Source of the DNA: Symbiodinium natans
Lineage: Eukaryota > Sar > Dinophyceae > Suessiales > Symbiodiniaceae
Direction: 5' to 3'
DNA: 64,000 bases
Assembly: GCA_905221605.1 (NCBI GenBank)
Contig: CAJNDS010002360.1
Coordinates: 51,001 to 115,000, forward strand
Made by a program: the position numbers and the translations under genes
Part shown: in pieces, positions 29,433-41,050 of the stretch
Layout: each line of letters starts with the position of its first letter
How positions within the stretch are numbered: the first letter of the stretch is position 1
The notes under the pieces: model-generated
What the model saw: the letters and a program-made list of their open reading frames with translations, nothing else
The model's database searches: none
What the model was told of the DNA's origin: nothing

Positions 29433-31707
29433 CTGCAACAACATGCATGTGTGAGCCAGAGACTGTCCAAGCAAACAGCGCCTTTCCAACAACTGCCCTA
29501 CTGTACTGTTGCCACGTGACAGACCGCAGAAAAATCTCGGCTTCAAGCACTCATCCCCTTCTTCAGGGACCGACGCCTCAAAGGCCAACCCCACTGGCAA
29601 ACTGACATCGAATCAAGCTGTTATTCGCGGGAACTGCACAGGGATCTCCTCAGCCCCCAACGTGTCGCTGCAGTGCGACCGGGCTGCACCAGTCCCCATG
29701 CTAGCTGCCGAGGCACCTTGGCTGGAGCCCCTGCCGAGATTTGAAGGCTTTGATGACTTTGATGGCTGGCTCTGCTGAGGCTACAGCAGACCAGCGCGTT
29801 GGCGTAGTCCGTGCTGTAGTAGCCAGGGCCGGGCATGCCCTGTGCAAGACCATGCCCCCTAGCCGGGGCTGTAGTCTTGAGTCTCGTCCTACTCACTTGG
29901 CCGCCTGGACTCACTTCTTCTGCACAGCAGCTAATCACGAATGCTCGCGCAAAGGGGCGCGCATACATCCGTGCCTCTCCGCTCGGGGCCTCCTGGTGTC
30001 GTGCCTTTCCAAAGGAATACCTGTCCCACGTGACAATGCGTAAATGATAGAAGCGCTCTGCTCTGTGACTATGCTTCGGCTTCAGAAACCTGTGTGACCT
30101 GCTGAGAATACTTTTTTCCTGCTGCCCAATAGCTTCAATAGCTCAAATATACGCATCTTGACCTGGAGGGCAGCCCCTCGATGCCGGCCGATAACTCTGC
30201 AAACCCCGTGCCTTCTACTGCCAAGACCGAGGGAGCACGAAGGCGCTGACAAATTCTCCGTTTAGCTGTTTCGAGCTGTCGGAGTGTCAGAGGGACGCGA
30301 GCAAGGTAAAACCGAATTGTCAACGACGCTGGTGTCCGGAGCAGGCAGCATGCTGTGCCTCATCAACAAGTCTGGTCAGCAAACGACCTTCACCCACACA
30401 GACAGACCCATGTGCGCACTGCGCACATTGCCTGAAACACAGATTCATGGGCCTCCTTAATAGCAACCATCCAAGCTTTCGGCTGCTTACAAAGCAATCT
30501 CCAAACAAATGTATAAATGATTGCATCCCGGAACGCCCGATCCTGAGTCTCTGCAGCCTTGGGACATTTGAGCTGTGCCGCAGCTAAAGGTAGAGAAGGA
30601 ACCCTGGCCGCTTCTCCTTCGGTAGGTGGGCGACTAGCTGCGAGACGTTCCCAAAGCTTCGCCTGAGGATCTCCTCCAGGCATGTCAAAGTAAGCTACGA
30701 TGCTGCAACCACACCCGGCGAGAGAATGGATTCCCTATGTTGAGCGCTGCATCCTGTGACGCAACAGGCGAATCTGCCACGCCGAAGAACCAGTCTCGCA
30801 CGACATCTATTGGGATGTCAGGCTCGAAGCCCCAAATGCGGCTGGACCGATAGCATTCCTACAGCATGAAGTGAAGCCGGCGCACTAGCACAGAACAAGT
30901 CGCCCAACGCACCTTTCAGCACAAAAACTGTTCTGCAAGCCAGGTACGAACTCATCGACGTCAAGCCCATGAAGTTCATCGCCCTCCAAGAGATCGTCAT
31001 GCACAAAAGCCGCATAAGGTCCCGAAAGCAGATGGAGTCGAAACCCCTCTTTCTTCAGAACGTCCTGTAGGTAGCTCAATGAACCTCAATGGCAGCCGCT
31101 CATAAGAACGTAAAGATTGGATTTTAAGTTGAAGGCAGCGCGGACTGGTCAGTCAAGGCTCAGCCATGAAGTGACTCTGGAAGTTCGTCGGCCATTCCCA
31201 CGTACCGCACTGGAGGTGGAAATTGGCTGTTGATGAAGCTCAGAACCAGCTTGGCCGAGAGACCGCCATTGAGCCTGATGTTGGGGGGGAGTGATTTTAG
31301 ACACATTCAAAAAATCAGCTACCCAGCTACGAGTACTAAAACACCGGAATGACGGACAGACCCGAGCATCATGCTGAAAATACTGCCGTCCCAGCTGCAA
31401 ACCTCTCAACAGCATGCAAGCACCTGGTAAGCCCTGGTCCACTCGCAGCACATCTACCTGGCCATGAAGCAATGCTGGGACAGCGCGATAAGCTGTTGAT
31501 CTTGCACATTTGTTTTGGGGATGGCGCAACCCTGATGATGGTAGCTTGAGCTGGTACTGAATGCCACACCGCACCTCACCTTCGCCCAGTCGCCGAGCTG
31601 TGTGACAAGCCGAGCTCCGCCCTCCATGGAGAAGTCGACTGCCTGGGCCGTATGGAATGTCAACAACGCATGAATGCGGAGAGCCAGGTTCAGATGTCCA
31701 CGGAATC
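29307..31707 (-). CDS. Uncharacterised host gene, four supported exons
   Basis: Minus-strand exons with good borders: 31580-31707 (RIHALLTFHTAQAVDFSMEG, then QLGDWAK, donor GTGAGG), 30913-31064 (DVLKKEGFRLHLLSGPYAAF, then VHDDLLEGDELHGLDVDEF, donor GTGCG), about 29915-29975 (RAFVISCCAE, donor GTGAGT) and 29307-29432. Between them, 30390-30683 is open in two coding-like frames (one reads LEEILRRSFGNVSQLVAHLP), so at least one more exon lies there. That these belong to one gene is inferred from strand and spacing. I do not recognise the family. The HDDLLEGDELHGLDVDEF stretch is strongly acidic, but that alone gives no function. Confidence 0.45.
30913..31064 (-). CDS. Exon of uncharacterised gene, 152 bp
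   Basis: Acceptor CTACCTACAG|, donor GAAAG|GTGCG. The frame opens phase 0 with DVLKKEGFRLHLLSGPY and ends phase 2 with LQNSFCAE. Confidence 0.55.
31580..31707 (-). CDS. Exon of uncharacterised gene, 128 bp
   Basis: Acceptor GTCGGCAG|, donor GCGAAG|GTGAGG. It reads FRGHLNLALRIHALLTF, then GGARLVTQLGDWAK, ending phase 0. Confidence 0.55.
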
Positions 31708-33142
31708 CTGCCGACCCTGCCAAGCTGAACCACGCGACGGTGCGTGGTGGCCCCTCATGCCAGCTCTCCGACGCTTCAGATGGTCTGCTGCCGGCTACCA
31801 CCATTCCATTCAGGCCCTGTGTACGCACCTGACAGATGCATACAGGCTTCAGACGTTGCCTCGAATCCCTGGAAGCATTGTGCAATGTCAACATAATACA
31901 ATTACAGATTACAGACCATGCGAAATTGGAACTGACGAGTGCCGCTGTATCTGCTAGCTTGCTACAGGATCAGCAGAGAAGTTTGCAAAGTGAGCTATGT
32001 ACTTTCGGGTTTTTGGGGGCAACCTTGCTGAGTTTGCCATTATTCCTGGCTCAAATTCGGAAGCTCTTTTTTTAGCGGCCCAGGCTCCAACAAGCGCGCA
32101 GGATCCTCGGCGTTTGCGTCGCGCAAGTCTCCAACTTGTAGTAGTCTCTGTCTGGAACGTGCTGCAGGCAGCAGCTTGCTGAAGAGGCTCGCAAAGGCTT
32201 GCGCAAGATGGGTATCCTGAAACAGGGCACTTCCTGACTCCAATCGGCCCAAAACCTTTTAACATCTTACCTTATGGCCTTCTTGCTTCGGTTGGTCTCC
32301 ACGGCCGCTATTCATCAACTAAAGTGTCCTTCTATAGTACTATACAGCCAACACTCAATTGACCAATTATCCCACAAACGGGTCCCTTACAATCATTCGC
32401 AAAGCTCCTCGGGCTGCGCGCAGGTCTCGGAATGGACTCTTCCCTTCCAGGGGCTTTGCCAGCGTGCCAGAGCATCCTGAAGGGGGTGGCTTTACGGTGG
32501 TCTGCCAAGTAGGCGAAAAATGCCTGACGGCCTCAGGGCCCCTGGGGCTGTGAAGAGCAGTACGTTCGGACCGTGGAGTCGTTCGGTTATGGTCCCTCCC
32601 CGATGCGCTCGAGCTGCTAAGCAAGATCTCCCCTCACACCTGCCGTAAGCTTTGCTCAGGAAAGACTTGGACTTGTCAGGGTCCTCATCTGGGAAGAGCC
32701 AATGCGTGAGGCCGTGCACCTCTGGAACGTGGCATTGACAGGAAGGGCCATGCGTAGAAGATCCAGTGCACATTATCAATGTATAGCACAACATGGCACA
32801 AACGTGCACAAACCAGGCTCAGCAATGAGCCACAGCGGGACGCTGCCTCCAACTCTGTCGCGAGCAACCTAGCTTGTGTTTCCTTGTATTTCGTCACGAG
32901 TCACGAGCATCAAGCAGAAGCTTGCACCAGTCACATAGGAAGAGGCAAAGGCAGGTGCAACTGCTTAGTAGAGACTCCTTGTCCGAAACATCGACTTCTC
33001 CAATCAGCGTTTCCTCGACGTCCATCGCAACCGCCTGCAACTAGTGGTGCACCGACACAAACTCTCAGCTGCAGAAGCGGCACTAGTTCTTAAATCTTCT
33101 TAACACATGCTCCAACTCCAACAAGTCAAGGTGCCTTTACAC
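31708..33142. other. No supported gene
   Basis: Overlapping open frames on both strands, none with a domain. Upstream exons of the minus-strand gene may be here. Confidence 0.35.
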
Positions 33143-33237
33143 CTGTGCAGTTGTCCACCAATGCCAGCTTGAGAAGAGTACCATCTGGGCGTGCAACTGT
33201 CCGTCTCAAGCCAGGGCGTCTCGCCGGATCCAGGTAC
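33143..33237 (-). CDS. Candidate exon, 95 bp
   Basis: Acceptor TTTCCGAG|, donor ACAG|GTGTAAAG. The frame reads YLDPARRPGLRRTVARPDGT and then LLKLALVDNCT. No family recognised, but borders and composition both look right. Confidence 0.45.
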
Positions 33238-33904
33238 CTCGGAAATGCTGGAACAAGCTGAGTCCGACGAACGACTTGAACTAGGAGAGAAAACTGCTTC
33301 TGAGACAAGCTTGTTTGACTGAAAATTCTCCAGGTTGAACCGGATATCGCGCTTGTGTCGGCTTGTGTCTGTGAAGCTTCTCTGCGCGCTGCTTTGCAAA
33401 GTTCCAGAGAAGCAGTGTTGGCATATAGCAGAGGAGATGCGTGTGGTAGGTACCGGCACTACCCAGGTCCGCTATCCATGCCGCAGCGATGCACGCTTCC
33501 AGCGCTCTCATTTGTCAGTCCTACAATTGCGTATGCAAGTATCCGTGCAGCACCAGCGTAGCAACTTTAGCCTGCGGGCCTACGGGGTTTGTAGTTCAGG
33601 TACGGTAAGGGCATGTCTCATAGGATGGTGGTTCACACATGCTCAGAACCCCAGAACTCCTGAGAACCCTGAAACGACTGGGGACTTGAGCCAATGCTGC
33701 ATTCGCCTCACGCTGTGGAAATTTCAGGCCCCAGGCTAGACCACTGAACACATCAATTGACCTCTAAAGGTTCCAAATCACCAAGTGTCACCTGAAGTGG
33801 CAGTTCAAGCGTATAGTGTGTACAGCAGCTGCTGTGGGCCTCGCCGAGGATGGCCGCAAGGAGTTCACCTTCTCGGAAATGAGGACCACAGAGACGCACA
33901 CATT
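33238..33904. other. No supported gene
   Basis: Open frames on both strands, without motif or splice support. Confidence 0.3.
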
Positions 33905-34260
33905 GAGGGGTATAAGGAGGGACTCCTAGAAGGGGCCCTTAATCTTATTCCCCTATATAACCCCTTTTTTTCTATACCTTCTATAGTCCCTTTTTACCTA
34001 AGTAGCCCCCAAATAAACCCCAAAAAACCCATAAGGTCCCTTATAAGGGTCCCTCCTTTAGTCCCTGGAACACACGTAAACAAACCCCAAAGGAGGACCA
34101 CAGTGGACTTCTGCCAACTGCACGGCACCCAGGAGCCACAGGGAACAGACAAGGACTTCAACGCCTCCATAGCAGCTGCAAAATGCCCAAAGAGCCTAAG
34201 GAATATGCCTGAAACTATAAAGGGACCCTTAATATGAATTAAGGAATATTCCTCAATGAA
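33905..34260. repeat. Palindrome-rich dispersed repeat (GGTCCCTTATAAGGG type)
   Basis: AT-rich with runs of GGGG/CCCC and words such as GGTCCCTTATAAGGGTCC (34035-34052), CTTAATATGAATTAAG and AGGAATATTCCT that are near-perfect palindromes. Related GGACCCC / TTATAAGGGG words recur at 49846-49990 and 60900-61020, so this is a dispersed family rather than a gene. Confidence 0.55.
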
Positions 34261-34460
34261 GGGGTGTTGGGCTCTTTGGGTGGTACGCAAGCTTAGACTC
34301 TGCAAGATTTGCAACCGCCAACACTGCCTACGCGTTTGGTCACCCGCGACACCGAGGTCGCCACTAGCTAAACACCTCTGGGATGTTTCCCCTTCTACTA
34401 AGAGTCCTTAGTAGTGATTATGATAGGGGTACCAGGATCCCAGTTTGGGGGCCTGTTACT

Positions 34461-34666
34461 TAAACCCTAAACCCTAATACTCTAAGAGGGCCCAAAACTA
34501 TCCAAAACTACCCCCTGTTGCCTGCGGGCCGATGGCAGGCTCCGCGCCGGGGATGATGGGGATGCTTGGAATGGCTGGACCGTGCGCCTCGCCAAAACGG
34601 GCACCCAAAATGAGTCCTAGATTGGTTTAAGGTTGAGGCTTTAGGCTGTAGGGTTTAGGGTTTAGG
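34461..34666. repeat. Two short telomere-like clusters in opposite orientation
   Basis: TAAACCCTAAACCCTAA at 34461-34477 and TAGGGTTTAGGGTTTAGG at 34649-34666 face each other across about 170 bp. Confidence 0.75.
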
Positions 34667-34752
34667 CTTGTGCCTTTGGCGTGTTTGCCTAGCTTTGCTC
34701 TGAAAGCGTATAAGAACCTTACATGCCAGGCACCCGGAGGCCAGCTTTGCAC

Positions 34753-34975
34753 AATAATTAATAATTAATAATAATAATAATAGTAATAGTTATAATAATG
34801 ATAATACTAATAATAATAATAATAAGCATCATAATGAAATATAATATTGTTGTATTATATATATATATGTGTAGATAGTAGTCGAATAGTACAATGGCAT
34901 AACAGTCAAACGGTATAATCGCATGAAGATGTACTAATATAAGCGTACAATTGTATGGTAAAAGTACGAACATGA
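34753..34975. repeat. AT-rich (TAA)n microsatellite and flanking AT tract
   Basis: (AAT)n with TAG interruptions to about 34830, then an ATATATAT run near 34855-34868, then AT-rich sequence to about 34975. No coding. Confidence 0.85.
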
Positions 34976-35119
34976 TTTCTTTTGCAGGCTGGGCATTCTA
35001 CGACTCCACGAGTGTCAGTCGACCGGAAATGGCATCACGTTGGTCTCCGCTACAAGATCTCTTTAAGAACTGTGTGACCCCGGGACACTGCTCCGCTCCG
35101 ATCAAAGCGCAGCACTCAC

Positions 35120-35240
35120 CTGCTATCGTATCAGCAACAGCAACATGCTGAAGCCCAAGCAACCTGCTTGCTCCGCATGGCACCTGCGTGGCGTCTTCCC
35201 CCTCATCGTCCTCATCTTCTCTTCTGGACTTCATCGCAGA
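35120..35240 (-). CDS. Candidate exon ending LLGLQHVAVADTIA
   Basis: An open minus-strand frame with an acidic patch (SRREDEDDEGEDA) followed by RLLGLQHVAVADTIAG, ending at a consensus GTGAGT donor (35119). The LGL..VADT.G pattern is like the segment that precedes the signature in ABCG transporters, but no other ABC motif was found nearby, so that reading is weak. The 5' border is a guess. Confidence 0.4.
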
Positions 35241-35522
35241 CAGCTCCTGACAAGTTCTGTACGATTGTTTCTGAACAACCTGGCATGCTCGCTTCTGATT
35301 ACCGTGCTCCTTGCGCAACTCGGCTGATGTCTGCCGGGCACGGTGTCCATCAGCGACACATGATATGTGATAAAGTGCACTAGGTTGCGGTGATGATTAC
35401 AGCTTTTGTGCTGTAGTGGCACCGTACACATCATCTAGCATGTTTGTGCCATGTCGCCTGCCTTGTCAGGTCCAGTCGTACATCTTTTCTGGCTGAGGCA
35501 TGCATCGGCACTCCCATGATTC

Positions 35523-35713
35523 TCATCGAGAACATCCGAGAACAGCAAAGATCTGATCCTCCTGACCCTGACGGACAGGCCCTTCATGTTGGACAGGTTG
35601 CTGCAACAGCTTCTCCAAAACACCAACATGGACAGAAATGTGCGAGATCCGTGCAGCAAAGCGCTTTTGCCGGTGACCACTGGCGATCCCCGCAGTGGCG
35701 TCCCACTGACTGG
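35523..35713 (+). CDS. Coding-like segment, strand uncertain
   Basis: The plus-strand frame reads DLILLTLTDRPFMLDRLLQQ, then LLQNTNMDRN and PVTTGDPRSGVPLTG, running into GG|GTAGGT as a donor. The minus strand is also open for 98 codons here (for example LLFSDVLDENHGSADA). Both look plausible, and the one-directional layout would favour minus. Confidence 0.25.
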
Positions 35714-35828
35714 GTAGGTGGGGGTGAACACAGATCTGTTACGCCAACACCCTCAACTCTCCATTTCAGCTCAGGGTCGACAATGTGGATACATTGTAGT
35801 CTACAAGGCCTCATCGGTTGTTGGTTCA

Positions 35829-35853
35829 CCCCCCCCCCCCCCCCCCCCCCCCC
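35829..35853. repeat. Poly-C run
   Basis: About 25 uninterrupted C on the plus strand. Confidence 0.9.
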
Positions 35854-37039
35854 AACTCCCCGGAAAGGCTGTTCCTTTCTGAGCTACATCCTCCTGCAGG
35901 CTTCCTCGTTTGACATGACCGAGTGGATCTAGTATACAAGCGCGCTGCTCAGCTTTGTCGCAGCTCATCGGTGAAAGAACTCCTCACAACCACGTCACCA
36001 CTGTCGCCGTATTTGCTGTCACGATTTGCTGCGCATATGCATTACTGGAAGCCCACCGCTAAGATTCAAGCCTTGGAGCTCCGCATGCCATCGACCCCAA
36101 CTGCCCCACGGCCTGCAAAGTGCACTTAAGCGAGCAGGAACGCTTCTCACCTGGCATCGTATCACGGCAACATGGCACGCAACAAGGGATGCTGGAGCCT
36201 CCATTGCTTCGAAAGGTGCTGGTGATGGTGGCGAGCCCTCCAGCACGGGTCCGAGGCCATGATCAATGCCTCAACAGTTATCCAACAACAGGTGTAACGT
36301 CTCTAATTACACTCTCGAATCGAAGGAACATGTACACTGCAAACGGCAGAAACCAGGTTTCCAAGACAGCCCAGGGCGCGCAGGCTCGTATCAACCAACC
36401 GCGAGAGAGATGTTACCTGCAAGCGGCTGTCCACTCTGGAGTTACTCTTGTGGGAGCCTTGCGTCTCCTGTCAACAATGTGTCAGGTAACCCCTGGGAGC
36501 CGGTACGATAGGAAATCCGATGCAGGCCAGTGAAACGACATGAGTAGCCACGCACCTGGAATCCCGAACTGGGTTCCCGCCTCTTGCCGTATGAGGTCAT
36601 GATAAGACCTTCCACGGCTGGACGGGAAAGCCAGTCTGTTCTATTTGTAACGAACTGCAGCGGCAGAGCTGCAGGAACAACCTGTCACGTGCATATGTTT
36701 GGAAAGCAAGTGAGGGAAAAGGGCAGTTTCAGTCAGGGAGGAAGGCAAGACTACATATTGGCTAATCCCAAAGATGCAGGCCTCTGCTCTGTGTCCAGGA
36801 AACCACAGAATACGCGCTGCTCGTCAACGAATGCGTGCAGCTCTGTACGCATCTGTCAGGCCAAGAGCGCTTGAATTCTTAGCAGTCCGCGCCTATGGCC
36901 AAAGGGAAAATGCCGGGACTGGGACCAGGCTACTTGAGGGTTTTCCACTTGCAAAACGGCAGTCCGACACACAATGTAAAGAACAGTCCTTGCGCATCCT
37001 CGCGTGCAGCATCTGACTTACTTTCATCACTTGAATGAC
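35854..37039. other. No supported gene
   Basis: Open frames on both strands (for example plus 36120-36533), none with motif or splice support. Confidence 0.35.
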
Positions 37040-37234
37040 TATACTCATCACTCTCAAGACATATTTTGCTTCTGCCTCGTTCCACTCCATCCTCGAAGTC
37101 CCGAGGGATTGCTGAGCATCAGCAGACAGTTCCTGCGTTTCAATGCATTTCTCACAAATAGATGTGCGGCATTGGAAGCATGACAGAAGTGATGCTTGCC
37201 GGCGTATGGCCGGTGCCTGCAGGATAAATGACAA
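37040..37234 (-). CDS. Candidate exon with two CxxC pairs
   Basis: An open minus-strand frame reads ASLLSCFQCRTSICEKCIET, then QELSADAQQSLG and AEAKYVLRVMSIVIQVMKVS. The CFQC and CEKC pairs could ligate one zinc ion, but the rest of a known finger type is missing. Borders not fixed. Confidence 0.3.
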
Positions 37235-37756
37235 GCTGCGATTGTGCTGAGACGATTCTGATGCACGCAGATGCCCCCGATGACCTACCCTTGTGAAAGC
37301 CTACCCTTGTGAAAGCTACATGCATCTACATACAAAAGTCTACATCACGACCAAGCCACAAGATGCAGATCAGGCTACTTCGCATTGTCCGCATTCAGGT
37401 ACTGTACCTGCTTCCCCACGAATCCAGGCAACACCCCTGCGGCCCCTGCATGTTGCATCATTTTGGATAATAAAGCGGCGGCCTAGGATGGTCCGTCCAC
37501 CACCGCTGGTGGAAGCGAATTCCATGCAATGTCTTCCTTTGGAATGTGAAACAAAAGAGCGGCTGTGGCCATTTCACCATGTCTGGCTGCCAGCCGATAC
37601 CTTTAAGATATACAAAATTTACGGAAGCAGCCGCTTCATGATGATTCGTGGTGGCCACGGGTTGCTCTTGCTCTGTTGTGTGGGGGGCGCCTTTTCTGCT
37701 TCACTCGGCCGCTGGCTCTTCCGGCTCACTGTCCTTGTGAGGAGCACTTCCAAAGG
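37235..37756. other. No supported gene
   Basis: An open minus-strand frame at 37458-37658 has no motif. Nothing else noted. Confidence 0.3.
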
Positions 37757-37866
37757 GTTTAGGGTTTAGGATTTATAGAGTGTATTTTAGGGTTTAGGGT
37801 TTAGGGTTTAGGGTGTAGGGTTTAGGGTTTAGGGTTTAGGGTTTAGGGCTTAGGGTTTAGGGTTTA
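37757..37866. repeat. Interstitial telomere-like repeat (TTTAGGG)n
   Basis: About fifteen heptads with a few variants (TGTAGGG, TTAGGGC), in the G-rich orientation on the plus strand. Confidence 0.9.
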
Positions 37867-38268
37867 GCTGAGGTATGTGTATCAAGCAGGGAGGACAAAA
37901 TGCTCTTCCGCAAGCCCATCTAACATCATCCAATCCCCAAGGGCGCAAGCCACTGGTCATCGGCACTTCCACCCAAGCCAAGTCTAAGGCCGATCGCAAG
38001 TACAATGATACTTCGCGAGCAAAAGGGGGATGGGGGGGGTGTGACACGTAGGATGAGTAAGATGAGTAGGATGAAGCAAAGACATGGGCAGACCAGGCTA
38101 TCAAGATCTGAACGGCCGAGAGGCACTGTCTGAAGAGACCATCTGAAGCTCGAGGTCCTCCTCCGCCTTGAGCGTAGCGCAAGACAAGGTACAATGAAAG
38201 CAGTCGGCACCACACCACCTAGCCCTCACGTAATGGTACTTGCATGTGCAAAAGGTCCCGAATCGCAC
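37867..38268. other. No supported gene
   Basis: Short frames only. A GATGAGTA-type repeat lies near 38052-38075. Confidence 0.3.
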
Positions 38269-38410
38269 CTGGCCTGGGTGTCTTTGCCATCGCCACCATT
38301 CTTCTCCTTCTCCTTCTCCCTCTCCTTCCTCTGTTGGGCCAGCAAAGCCTCCTGGGCCGCCTGGGCCTCCGCGCGTTGCGTGGCCAGCGCCTGAGTGCCG
38401 GCATCCAAAG
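38269..38410 (-). CDS. Candidate coiled-coil exon
   Basis: The minus-strand frame reads DAGTQALATQRAEAQAAQEA, then LLAQQRKEREKEKEKNGGDG and KDTQA, ending at donor CCAG|GTGCG. Strong Ala/Gln/Arg/Glu bias with heptad spacing. The acceptor may be CACTCAG| a little inside the upper border. Confidence 0.5.
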
Positions 38411-39118
38411 CGGAAAATGGAGAAATTCTGAGTCGTGCTTAAAACCCTTTGAACATTGTCTATGAATAGGTTCCTTGAAATGTAAAGAAGGGAAACTTAA
38501 AAATATCTCAAAGGAAATACAAGACAAAATGGAGAGCAAATGGGCCTGCAAACGACGCCACGATTTGTTAAAGGTGCGAGTCACAATTCAAACCTGCACT
38601 TGTAAGCCCTCATGAATACAGAGTCTTGATCTGTGCCTATGCCCACCATGATTCCGAATTTTGCGATATTTCTTGTGCTCTTTCCTAATCCTAAGACAAT
38701 TCGCGGCCTGAGGAGTCCAAACCTTCGGCTCCCGATTCCAGGACTGACATGTCACAAAAGCCGTCAAAGACAATGTGCAGTATACGATTCAGGAGTCGTA
38801 AACTTCATGTATTCACAAAACTCATGTTCTCATATGTACATACGGTATGTCCACGCTCATATGCCTTGGCCTTGCAGTTGTACTCTTGGTTGTCTAAACT
38901 GCTCAGACCAACTGGGGATGGTGTGGAAAACCATCGCCGGTGGACCAATGAGCTCCTGGCCAGAGCTCTCCAGCGGATCACTTCAGCCTCCAAGGCTCAC
39001 AGCTCGAATCTTGCGCGGGGTCCTATCTCTAAAAAGCACTTTCTGCGGCGTTAACTTTGTAACATCATCAAATATCGCTACGTACCGCAGCTGCAGAGTG
39101 CGAATCAGTGCCGCATAC
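38411..39118. other. No supported gene
   Basis: Nothing convincing on either strand. Probably intron of the minus-strand gene that includes the flanking exons. Confidence 0.3.
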
Positions 39119-39437
39119 GACAGCCTCGAAGACTTTGGCCACGCGGCGGCTTTGCTCCTCTAACCCAGGTGAATGAAAACAAACGAGCTTTGTGTGTTCT
39201 AATAATCGGGCTCGATGTTCGCGTTTTTGGCTCACCTTCTGAGGGCGGCGGACAAACCAACACAAGGGGAGCGCAACACGTGCAGACATGCTCAGCGTCA
39301 TACATCGGCATAAGCAAGCGTGCGCGTGTGCGTCCCTTGCGAAAACTCTTTGTAGAAGAGACATGCCCAGGGATTGGCTCAAAGCCCGCATCCTCGTCTG
39401 CGGGAGTCCCATCGAAGACCCATACCTTGCTGTCGAC
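39119..39437 (-). CDS. Uncharacterised host gene, two joined exons
   Basis: Exon 39236-39437 (202 bp) has acceptor GCGTGAG| and donor GAAG|GTGAGCC. It reads VDSKVWVFDGTPADEDAGFE, then PIPGHVSSTKSFRKGRTR and LLMPMYDAEHVCTCC. Exon 39119-39159 (41 bp) has acceptor GGGTTAG| and donor GCTGTC|GTATGC. Joining them keeps phase and gives EEEQSRRVAKVFEAV. No family recognised. Upstream exons would lie towards 40.4 kb or beyond the retroelement inserted at 40414-46758. Confidence 0.55.
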
Positions 39438-40413
39438 CTCACGCTACAAGAGTGGCTTTTGAGGCGAAGAGGCAAGGACTGCCTAATGAGTGATACTGAG
39501 TGGTACTGAAGAATCACCTGCTGCCAACAGTCCAAGGTCCAGGCTGCCCTGCGGTATTGAAGCACGAGCTTGCGCCCGTCATCAAGCAGAACCTATCTTG
39601 TAAGTTGCAATTTCATTGAGGGCAGGAACGCAGTGTATCAGTGTATCATGTCTCTTCCTCGTGGATCTAATGGTCACGTGCACATCCGACAGCCCTGGCA
39701 TGCCGCCAACGCACAAGAAGAACCAAAGATGACGGCATGAATCCGAAGCATTTTTGACTGCTAATAGGTGCGATGCCTTTCCAATCGTGTTTCTCGGCCG
39801 CAGCTAGTGCCCCAAGTATTGATGTGGCCCCCCATGTGTGTCCACTTTGTTGGGCTACCCGAAATTTCGGCAACCTAGCAATCATAACTTTAAACAGGCC
39901 CAAAACCCTGAACCTGACTCTCGCTGCCAAATCCGTGTTGCATCTTGACACTGAAGTAATATGCAGTTCGCTACTGATCACCGACATCTGCAACGGCACA
40001 TACGGCACAGCAGTGCACTCTTCAGACGGCCTGATGGCTCGGAACCGAAAGAATGTGTGGATCAATTGAAGCACACTGATCTCAGGAGAACTCTCCGAAA
40101 TAAAGCGCGTGCTGAGATTGCGCACCTCTGTGGCCGCCTCGTGTGCTCTCACACCACTCTCGCACATCAGCCTGGGAGCCGATCTGAGCAGATTTAGAGA
40201 ACTCGGGGTTCAAGAGCTCGGCTGCGGGCTTCAATGCAGCTATTTGCTGCAACTGGCTGTAACGTATCAGAGCGGTGCATGCAACAGCTCAACAGCTCGC
40301 GAGTGCCGAGAATGACCAAGTCGAGATATTGGACAAGGCTTTCAATGGTCATTTTGCACAACATGATCATGCCCGGGCGGCACCCACCCCCCCACCCCAG
40401 CCCAATGGTAGTG
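39438..40413. other. Between host exons and the YR element
   Basis: A minus-strand open frame at 39667-40167 contains coding-like stretches (ATEVRNLSTRFISESSPE; TWGATSILGALAAAEKHDW), but no splice borders or family could be fixed. Confidence 0.3.
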
Positions 40414-40557
40414 GCATAAACATATCAGCGACTGCATGCAGATTTGGTTTTTCTGCGGCCAACAAAGCCGTACTGAATCGCATTGGCAGAATTAAGGCAA
40501 AAGTTGGCAGCTGATAATAGAACACAGACATGATAGCATCAGGAGTGTGACTCACCC
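40414..40557 (-). repeat. Terminal repeat B2
   Basis: 144 bp, GCATAAACATATCAGCG...GTGACTCACCC on the plus strand. Identical by eye to B1 at 40787-40930. It forms the 3' end of the element. Confidence 0.95.
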
Positions 40558-40674
40558 CATGCACATGCCTACGCGCCCTTGCGCTATCCAGTCTCAACGT
40601 ACTAGCATCCCCCTGCGGCGCACAGCTGCCGTCCCCCCCATATGCGGTCAGAAACCAGGGTGGGCCAGGGAGGG
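40558..40674 (-). other. Spacer between A2 and B2
   Basis: 117 bp with no match to the repeats and no coding. Separated A2 and B2 occur in YR elements, but its role is unknown. Confidence 0.6.
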
Positions 40675-40789
40675 AGAAAAGAGTTCTGCTGGCACGACTC
40701 CCTTGGCCTGAGCCAAGATCGTCGGTGCCTGATGTCGCGCCTGTTTATGTGTGCTGCACCATGCCTGCCCTAGCCTGACAGCACAAGCA
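40675..40789 (-). repeat. Internal repeat A2
   Basis: 115 bp, identical by eye to A1 at 46644-46758. It shares its last three bases GCA with the start of B1. Confidence 0.95.
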
Positions 40790-40930
40790 TAAACATATCA
40801 GCGACTGCATGCAGATTTGGTTTTTCTGCGGCCAACAAAGCCGTACTGAATCGCATTGGCAGAATTAAGGCAAAAGTTGGCAGCTGATAATAGAACACAG
40901 ACATGATAGCATCAGGAGTGTGACTCACCC
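40787..40930 (-). repeat. Internal repeat B1
   Basis: 144 bp, identical by eye to B2. Together with A2 it presents the joined element ends around GCA, the presumed recombinase crossover. Confidence 0.95.
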
Positions 40931-41050
40931 AACGCTGCTCCGATGTATTCACACTTTTCTGCCAACGATGCTCGACTGTCCACACGGTTCGGCTGGTGCC
41001 GCATGCTCCTCAGACGTGACTAACTTCAAACTGCTGACAACGTTTCCACA

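Noticed and set aside
35435-35731. Possible P-loop (GSPVVTGKS) on the minus strand
   Set aside because: Spacing between the glycines is five residues instead of four, and no other nucleotide-binding motif is nearby.
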